Source: CAWFFV01 sp963814985
GTDB lineage: Bacteria; Chloroflexota; Ktedonobacteria; Ktedonobacterales; Ktedonobacteraceae
Direction: 5' to 3'
DNA length: 8,838 nucleotides
NCBI GenBank assembly: GCA_963814985.1
Contig: CAWFFV010000100.1
Coordinates: 1 to 8,838 of the forward strand
The notes beneath the pieces were generated by a model. That model did no database searches, was not told the DNA's origin, and worked only from the letters and a program-made list of their open reading frames with translations. A program made the translations under genes and the position numbers. This document shows positions 6,800-8,838 of this stretch, piece after piece; the stretch's first letter is position 1; every line of letters begins with the position of its first letter.

Positions 6800-7369
6800 A
6801 TGTGGCCGTTCGATCAAAATAATCAACCAATGTATCAGCAGTATGCACAGGCATATGATACAGGCAATTACAATGGATTCGATCATCATCAGGCTCTAGG
6901 ATACTTACAGCAGTTTATGCAGAGTGCCCCACCCGATATGCAGCAACAGATCTACCAGCAACATTTTGCACAAATGCCCTATGAACAACGCGCTATGCTG
7001 GCTCAGCAAATGCCACCACAGTATTATATGGACCCGAATAATCCAGGCATGATGGCCCAAAAATTCCTCCGCTTCGGACAGGAACAGCCTAACATGCTAC
7101 AGCGAGTCTTTAGTCACCCTATACTCCTGGCCGGTGCCGTAGGGCTAACCGGTCTGGTAGCTAAGCATATGTTATCCCATCACCAGAATAATGCGTATGG
7201 TAATCAACAATACAACAACTATAATCCAGGCTATCAGGAGCAATATCTCCAACAGGAACTGAACCAGGAGCGTCGACAGGACCAGGAGCTTCGTCGCGAG
7301 TTACGGGCCGAGGAGCGCCGAGAAGAGCGTTTCGAAGAGCGCGAACGACGCCGAGAAGATTACTTCTAA
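6800..7369 (+). CDS. Q/N/Y-rich protein with a short hydrophobic segment and an Arg/Glu-rich tail (189 aa), function unknown
   Basis: I do not recognise a family. The start is well supported by AAAGGAG (6786-6792), seven bases before the ATG. Residues 1-100 are low in charge and rich in Q, M, Y, N and P (MWPFDQNNQP, QQQIYQQHFAQMPYEQ). A 15-20 residue hydrophobic stretch follows (HPILLAGAVGLTGLVAKHML, 106-125), possibly a single membrane segment or amphipathic anchor. Residues 126-147 are again N/Y/Q-rich. Residues 148-189 are almost entirely E, R, Q and D (ELRRELRAEERREERFEERE), predicted to form a single charged helix or coiled coil. There is no signal peptide and no cysteine. It follows copy C by 152 bp on the same strand but probably has its own expression signals. 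The composition suggests a scaffold or assembly protein; that is inference only. Confidence 0.8.
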   Translation: MWPFDQNNQPMYQQYAQAYDTGNYNGFDHHQALGYLQQFMQSAPPDMQQQIYQQHFAQMPYEQRAMLAQQMPPQYYMDPNNPGMMAQKFLRFGQEQPNMLQRVFSHPILLAGAVGLTGLVAKHMLSHHQNNAYGNQQYNNYNPGYQEQYLQQELNQERRQDQELRRELRAEERREERFEERERRREDYF

Positions 7370-7397
7370 GACAACTCAGAAGATTTCTGGCAAAGAC

Positions 7398-7442
7398 AAA
7401 GAGGAACGACTCAGCGCCTGAGACGCTGAGTCGTTCCTCTTT
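7398..7442. terminator. Perfect 19-bp hairpin, likely bidirectional terminator
   Basis: The arms 7398-7416 and 7424-7442 are exact reverse complements (AAAGAGGAACGACTCAGCG and its complement) around the 7-base loop CCTGAGA. Each arm ends in AAA/TTT, so either transcript leaves the stem on a U-containing edge (CUCUUU), and the minus-strand transcript continues GUCUUU. It lies between convergent genes: 28 bases after the 189-aa gene and 23 bases past the end of the GtrA-like gene. Confidence 0.85.
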
Positions 7443-7465
7443 CAAGATTACATCAAACGAAAAGA

Positions 7466-7909
7466 TCACACAATTGTATTGAGTTTTTTTGTAGGGGCTG
7501 GACGAAAAACCAGACGGTTAGAAATCAGAAAATTGTAGAAAAAGGCAGCGATAATACCAATGGGGCTGGCTAAATAAGGATTTACATGTAACCCATACTT
7601 CAGCGCCAGTGCGATAGTGTAGCTAATAGCCAGGGCAGAAAGACTGGTCACCTGCGCTTTAAGGGCACGTCTGACCAACTCCCAACCACGCACATATTTT
7701 TGCTCACTATAGGTGAAATATTGGTTGAGGAGAAAATTGACAGTTGTACTTATCTCGAAGGAACAGGCAAGAGCCAGGGGATAAAGACCATCTCCCATCA
7801 GATACATAAAGAATGCCAGGGCCAATAAATTAATAGGGATACCAATACCGCCAACCAGCGCATACCGCACAATACGCAATTTCAAGAGCTTCTGTAATCG
7901 TGTTATCAT
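7466..7909 (-). CDS. GtrA-family membrane protein (147 aa)
   Basis: The length and pattern fit the GtrA/DPMS family (Pfam GtrA): small four-helix membrane proteins often linked to transfer of polyisoprenyl-phosphate sugars across the membrane. The helices are at about residues 12-38, 41-65, 83-106 and 110-135. The family's N-terminal RYALVGGIGIPINLLAL motif is present. The paired signatures NFLLNQYFTY (58-67) and NFLISNRLVF (126-135) mark the two halves. ATG 7909 is preceded by GAGG within the end of the methyltransferase gene. The 6-bp gap indicates the two genes were one transcription unit. Unlike its partner, this gene has no frame break. The tail after residue 136 is short and polar. No glycosyltransferase is visible here, so the substrate cannot be assigned. 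Confidence 0.85.
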   Translation of the reverse strand: MITRLQKLLKLRIVRYALVGGIGIPINLLALAFFMYLMGDGLYPLALACSFEISTTVNFLLNQYFTYSEQKYVRGWELVRRALKAQVTSLSALAISYTIALALKYGLHVNPYLASPIGIIAAFFYNFLISNRLVFRPAPTKKLNTIV

Positions 7910-7915
7910 ATGCAG

Positions 7916-8761
7916 TTATTCCTCTCGTGTTTTTTCTAAAATTTTCTCCCCAATGATAATATACACTTCCCAGCGACGGCTGCGCACCCTTTCTGAACGG
8001 CGATGCAGGTCAACTTTTTCTAAAGGTATAGAGCGACCAAACCAGGCATCAGGTAACACTTCGGTCGTAATCCCCGTACTTGTCTCGCGATCAGTGTAGA
8101 GTATATGTTCTTCTGACGCTTTATCCTGGCGGAGACGCGCCTTTTCTTCATCGAGATTGTAATGCTTACGTGGACCAAAGAGGGCTGCTGGCCCATAGAT
8201 CAGCATCTGCGCCAGGACGAGGAATGGTTGCAGAAAACCTACCGGCAATAGATTGGCTCCCTCAATGATGATGACACGCCCGCCAGGACGCAATACACGC
8301 TCTATCTCCGACAGAGTATCAGGGTCATAGATGTATTCAGAGGGAAAGGTGCTCACAACGGTATCAAAGGAATCTTCACTAAAGGGCTGGTGTTGGGCAG
8401 AACCCTGAATAACCGTTGTAAGCTTGACCAACGTTACGACGACGCAGGGTATCACGTGCAGCGGCTACCATTTGGGGCGAGTGCTCAACTGCACGACAAT
8501 GATAACCAGCTTCCAGCATATCTGCTAACAGATCACCCAGTCCACATCCCAGCTCTAATACATCTACACCGCGAAGACGTGTCAGGACCAGGCGCTGCCA
8601 GACACGCCACTGACCAGCAAAAGGACAGTACTGGCAAAACGGTAGAGATAGCGATTTTTATAGAGTGTTTCAAATAACCATTTTCGTAGTGTAGGTGTCA
8701 CTGTCTGCCAGCTTTCAAAAATACGTCCAGCAAGTCGCTCAGGTGCTCAATAGTTTAGCAT
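7916..8761 (-). pseudogene. Class I SAM-dependent methyltransferase, disrupted by two compensating frameshifts and an early stop
   Basis: Three pieces on the minus strand together make one Methyltransf_11-like protein of about 281 codons. Piece 1 (8746 to about 8637) reads RIFESWQTVTPTLRKWLFET and KNRYLYRF. Piece 2 (about 8639-8424, another frame) reads QYCPFAGQWRVWQRLVL, then SAM motif I LELGCGLGD (8558-8532) and VEHSPQMVAAARDTLRRR. Piece 3 (about 8425-7916, back in the first frame) reads DSFDTVVSTFPSEYIYDPDT and the motif III region LSEIERVLRPGGRVIIIEG. The first shift lies at the TTTT run 8639-8636 and the second near 8435-8420; they cancel. ATG 8761 is followed by an in-frame TGA at 8749-8747; GTG 8701 is an alternative start after it. 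Substrate is unknown. It is either a decayed gene or an indel-prone stretch of sequencing. Confidence 0.8.
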
Positions 8762-8807
8762 ACCATAAAGGCCCACTATAATTTTGTCCAGAAAATCCCT
8801 GGATTGC

Positions 8808-8838
8808 ATTATAGCAGGCCTCTACATGTTATGATCAA
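8808..8838 (-). promoter_or_regulatory. Extended -10 promoter for the methyltransferase-GtrA unit
   Basis: On the minus strand, TGC (8816-8814) directly precedes a perfect TATAAT (8813-8808), an extended -10 element. TTGATC (8838-8833) is a possible -35, but 19 bp away. The start of transcription would fall near 8801, about 40 bases before ATG 8761. This supports translation beginning upstream of the frame breaks. Any upstream operator is outside the window. Confidence 0.55.

Noticed and set aside
8390..8677. 95-codon plus-strand open frame opposite the methyltransferase
   Set aside because: The minus strand here encodes SAM motif I and its surroundings, so the plus-strand frame is a shadow.
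1..8838. CRISPR array, tRNA or rRNA genes
   Set aside because: I saw no regularly spaced short direct repeats and no cloverleaf or rRNA-like conserved segments on either strand.

Overview
The window looks like accessory sequence from a bacterial chromosome, most likely a Ktedonobacter-type member of the Chloroflexota. This is an inference, not a match I could run. It rests on moderate GC, a family of kinase-like domains fused to branched-chain amino-acid-type binding proteins, a GtrA-like protein, and a GC-rich fold-back repeat between paralogues.

The left three quarters (1-6647, + strand) is a tandem array of three related genes. Each encodes, or once encoded, a one-pass membrane protein: a cytoplasmic protein-kinase-like domain with its catalytic residues replaced, a transmembrane helix, a TPR-like helical linker, and an extracytoplasmic type I periplasmic-binding-protein domain of the LivJ/Peripla_BP_6 kind. 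Copy A (1-642) is only a 3' end and carries a frameshift. Copy B (887-3458) is nearly full length but has three frameshifts and lacks the N-terminal zinc ribbon. Copy C (3963-6647, 894 aa) is intact and adds a CxxC...CxxC zinc ribbon. No permease or ATPase accompanies them, so a ligand-sensing receptor with a pseudokinase output domain fits better than a transporter. Copies A and B share a 98-bp near-identical tract spanning the end of the gene and its 3' flank. Copies B and C share a positioned set of promoter and leader motifs. A 253-bp fold-back, MITE-like element with perfect 23-bp terminal inverted repeats sits between B and C.

Downstream on the + strand is a 189-aa Q/N/Y-rich protein with a short hydrophobic segment and an Arg/Glu-rich tail (6800-7369). 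It ends at a perfect 19-bp hairpin (7398-7442), a likely bidirectional terminator facing genes on the opposite strand.

The right end is a minus-strand pair: a class I SAM-dependent methyltransferase, then a GtrA-family membrane protein 6 bp downstream. The methyltransferase (8761-7916) is broken by two compensating frameshifts and an early in-frame TGA. A strong extended -10 promoter lies just upstream of it at the window edge. GtrA-type neighbours suggest polyisoprenyl-linked sugar or cell-envelope chemistry, but only as an inference.

No tRNA, rRNA, CRISPR array or transposase gene is visible.
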